Shown here: positions 62,045 to 64,000 of the stretch, piece after piece
How the letters are laid out: each line of letters opens with the position of its first letter
Position numbering within the stretch: position 1 is the first letter of the stretch
NCBI GenBank assembly: GCA_016219965.1
Contig: JACRJM010000006.1
Location: 5,495-69,494, forward strand
DNA: 64,000 bases
Direction: 5' to 3'
Source of the DNA: Candidatus Schekmanbacteria bacterium
GTDB taxonomy: Bacteria; Schekmanbacteria; GWA2-38-11; J061
The notes under the pieces: model-generated
What the model saw: the letters and a program-made list of their open reading frames with translations, nothing else
Told to the model about the DNA's origin: nothing
Database searches by the model: none
Program-made: the position numbers and the translations under genes

Positions 62045-63013
62045 TTAACTATCTTCATATTTCACACTCACGTTCCCTCCTTTTCTTTTTGCTCTATACA
62101 ATGCCTTGTCTGCTTCGCTAATCAATTTTTCAATATTGGTATAAGTAAATGTATGGGTAATCCCCATGCTTATTGTTCGTGAAGCAGTTACCTGCTCTTC
62201 TCCTTTGTTTGCAAGGAATGTTTTTTTCTCAAAATCCCTGCGTATCCGTTCAGCAACTATGTATGCCAGCATAGAATCTGATTCAGGGAGTAAAATCACA
62301 AACTCTTCTCCTCCATATCTGAAAGCACGGTCAAATTTTCTTATATCACTTCTCATAAGAGCACCCATAAAAGAAAGCATATTATCACCTTCAAGATGTC
62401 CATAAGTATCATTGTAACTCTTAAAACTGTCTATATCTCCCATGATAAGAGCAAGCGGGCGGTTATACCTGCTTGAACGGGATATTTCGTCCTCAAATAC
62501 AATGTTAAGGTAATTCCGATTATAAAGTCCGGTCAGCTTGTCCGTTATCATTATTTCCTGAATTTCCCTGTTTTTCTTATCAAGTTGTTCTAAGGCAGAC
62601 ATCAGTTCATTGTTCAGACGTTCTACCCTTTCTTTATCCTCTAAAAGTTTCCCTTTTTGTTTTAATAAAAAAACCATGTTATTAAAATGTTCGCCGATTT
62701 CCTCAACAATTGTCGGGCACGAAGATTTGAACACTTTGCAGTTACTACATTTACTGTATTTTTCTACAAAACTTCCCTGTGGTTTTCCTCCACAATAGGT
62801 TCCGGCAATCTGCCAGCACCGGAATCCATTAGATGTATTACCGTACAAAGGACAATCATTTGTCTTGCAATCCAATGACTGCCAGCAATTGGTTATATTT
62901 TTATTTGGGAATGAAATATTGTCATTATTTATCATTTTTTCAAATATTGGAATAATATTGTCTCTTATGCTATTTATGATATTGTTCAATTCTTCATTTG
63001 ACTCTAAAGTCAT
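62045..63013 (-). CDS. diguanylate cyclase with N-terminal two-CW domain
   Basis: This 322-aa protein has a Cys-rich N-terminal region (CWQSLDCKTNDCP, FRCWQIAGTYCGGKPQG, KCSNCKVFKSSCP; residues ~43-104), the two-CW pattern, probably binding Zn or an Fe-S cluster. A helical linker (~110-150) and a GGDEF domain follow. The active site is GGEEF, and an inhibitory RxxD (RKFD) stands 5 residues before it, so product feedback is likely. It makes c-di-GMP and sits just before flagellin. It is probably a redox- or metal-sensitive cyclase (inference). Confidence 0.9.
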   Translation of the reverse strand: MTLESNEELNNIINSIRDNIIPIFEKMINNDNISFPNKNITNCWQSLDCKTNDCPLYGNTSNGFRCWQIAGTYCGGKPQGSFVEKYSKCSNCKVFKSSCPTIVEEIGEHFNNMVFLLKQKGKLLEDKERVERLNNELMSALEQLDKKNREIQEIMITDKLTGLYNRNYLNIVFEDEISRSSRYNRPLALIMGDIDSFKSYNDTYGHLEGDNMLSFMGALMRSDIRKFDRAFRYGGEEFVILLPESDSMLAYIVAERIRRDFEKKTFLANKGEEQVTASRTISMGITHTFTYTNIEKLISEADKALYRAKRKGGNVSVKYEDS

Positions 63014-63291
63014 TTATTACCCTCCATTGTTATCCTGTAATTTAGTTATGTTCTTAAAGAGTTGCTGAAAAAACTAAATCCACAATGTGCAATTTTCATG
63101 CCGCCTTAACAGATGATTTCTTTAATGCAAAACGCTATTATTTATCTGCTTTTAAATAGAAATATTTTTCATAATAGAAATTGAAAACTTACTAATCCCG
63201 ACAATTTATTTTCAGATTTGTCAATCAATTGACTGTAGAGAATAGTTTTATCTATATAATAATCACTGAAACATAACTCTAAAAAGTCATG

Positions 63292-63318
63292 TAAAGAGTT
63301 TACAAACACATCCGATAA
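63292..63318 (+). promoter_or_regulatory. sigma-28 (FliA) promoter of flagellin
   Basis: TAAAGAGT (63292-63299), exactly 11 bases, then TCCGATAA (63311-63318), close to the flagellar sigma-28 consensus TAAAGTTT-N11-GCCGATAA. The flagellin start is 151 bases further on. Confidence 0.82.
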
Positions 63319-63340
63319 AAAATGTGTTCAAACAAAAATC

Positions 63341-63430
63341 GAAAGGAGGTGTAACATTAACTTCATCAAGTTTTTTTATTTTTTTTAGGTCTAATTAATT
63401 AAGGATTAAAGTAAGGAAGCTTTAATCCTT
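63341..63430 (+). promoter_or_regulatory. flagellin 5' leader: orphan ribosome site, T run and hairpin
   Basis: AAAGGAGGTG (63342-63351) is a perfect ribosome-site match with no ATG after it. It is followed by AACTTCATCAAGTT and two long T runs (63371-63386). Next comes the hairpin AAGGATTAAAG (63401-63411) / CTTTAATCCTT (63420-63430). The real ribosome site AAGGAGG lies at 63457-63463. Confidence 0.5.
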
Positions 63431-63469
63431 GCTATTAACAAATAGCGAAACTTTCAAGGAGGAATTAGA

Positions 63470-64000
63470 ATGTCATTACGTATTAACACGAACATAGAAT
63501 CAATCAACGCTCAACGCAACCTTACTAAATCTACCTCAGCATTAAACAAATCTCTTGAAAAATTGTCATCTGGTTTAAGGATAAACCGTTCATCAGATGA
63601 CCCTGCCGGTATGGCGGTGTCAGAAAAATTAAAAGCTCAGGTAAAAGGTTTTGACCAGGCAGTAAGAAATGCAAACGATGCTGTAAGCCTTACACAGACA
63701 GCTGAAGGTGCTTTAAGCGAAGTAAACAACATTCTGGTCAGAATGAAAGAGCTTGCAGCTCAGGCTGCAAACGGTACATTGAGCCAGTCAGACAGAAATA
63801 ACGTTGATAAAGAATTCCAGGCGCTATCAAGTGAAATAACTAGAATATCAAGTGTTACAGAGTTCAACGGAACTAAATTGATTGATGGTTCCATATCTGG
63901 TACAGCCGTATCATTCCAGATAGGCATATCCAATACTACAAACGCACGCCTGTCTTTAACAATGAATGATCTTGATTCTTCAGCTCTCGGACTTGGAGCA
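63470..64000 (+). CDS. fliC: flagellin, N-terminal part (runs off the window)
   Basis: The first 177 codons are visible. The N-terminus is canonical flagellin: RINTNIESINAQRNL, LSSGLRINRSSDDPAGMAVSE, NDAVSLTQTAEGALSEVNNIL and RMKELAAQAANGT. It polymerises into the flagellar filament and is exported by the flagellar type III system. The start is the ATG at 63470, 6 bases after AAGGAGG. A sigma-28 promoter precedes it. Confidence 0.96.
   Translation, partial: MSLRINTNIESINAQRNLTKSTSALNKSLEKLSSGLRINRSSDDPAGMAVSEKLKAQVKGFDQAVRNANDAVSLTQTAEGALSEVNNILVRMKELAAQAANGTLSQSDRNNVDKEFQALSSEITRISSVTEFNGTKLIDGSISGTAVSFQIGISNTTNARLSLTMNDLDSSALGLGA

Noticed and set aside
1-64000. CRISPR arrays, tRNA or rRNA genes, prophage or insertion sequences
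   Set aside because: No regular spacer-repeat pattern, tRNA T-loop signature, integrase or transposase frame was seen.

Overview
The window comes from a Gram-negative, flagellated bacterium with an anaerobic, ferredoxin-based metabolism and roughly 40-45 % GC. Supporting genes are TonB-dependent outer-membrane receptors, a complete set of L-Ara4N (lipid A capping) enzymes, two tungsten-type aldehyde:ferredoxin oxidoreductases, a membrane-bound hydrogenase-like ion pump, rubrerythrin, and a flagellin with a sigma-28 promoter. The protein flavour (Tat-exported DUF362 proteins, NapH/NapG-type iron-sulfur proteins, SBBP-repeat exoproteins, a two-CW/GGDEF protein) suggests a Desulfobacterota-, Nitrospirota- or Schekmanbacteria-like lineage. 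The sequence alone does not settle the taxon. I see no tRNA, rRNA, CRISPR array, prophage or intact insertion sequence.

Layout. 1-7.6 kb (cluster A): 5' part of a TonB-dependent receptor, divergent from an unrecognised 242-aa protein, an MFS transporter, two Tat-exported DUF362 proteins, a NapH-NapG fusion and a DUF6599 protein. 7.7-8.9 kb: decayed toxin-antitoxin genes around an intact HigA. 8.9-18 kb: surface-sugar genes, including arnB, arnC, an arnA split into two genes, arnD, and two GT39 membrane transferases. 18-22 kb: two secreted proteins sharing a nearly identical C-terminal module, the first behind a sigma-54-like promoter. 22-28 kb (minus strand): two GT2 transferases and a radical-SAM/SPASM protein, CcdA, a K+ channel, a PNPOx-like flavoprotein and a cyclase-family hydrolase. 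28.2-28.9 kb: a HEPN-MNT pair. 29.1-37.3 kb: an HTH-EIIA regulator followed by a six-gene group-4-hydrogenase-like complex whose large subunit lacks the NiFe cysteines (Ehr type). It converges on moaD and an aldehyde:ferredoxin oxidoreductase. 39.6-43.1 kb: DUF72, DUF190-CrcB, a BASS transporter and hemD. 43.4-54.4 kb (cluster B, minus strand): AOR, ApbE, a haem-c/PNPOx-like exported protein, an MFS paralogous to that of cluster A, two tandem TonB-dependent receptors, plus rubrerythrin upstream. 54.5-64 kb: a VOC protein, a 1614-aa secreted repeat protein, the true ArnT, a two-CW diguanylate cyclase and the start of flagellin.

How it fits together. Clusters A and B each combine closely related TonB-dependent receptors with paralogous MFS permeases and different periplasmic redox proteins. 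This looks like a duplicated module that carries an unknown ligand across both membranes and reduces or modifies it on the way (inference). AOR enzymes would feed reduced ferredoxin to the Ehr-type complex for ion pumping (inference). The arn genes would build and transfer Ara4N onto lipid A. Small structured repeats sit at many gene ends, and one of them appears to have supplied a new start for a receptor gene.
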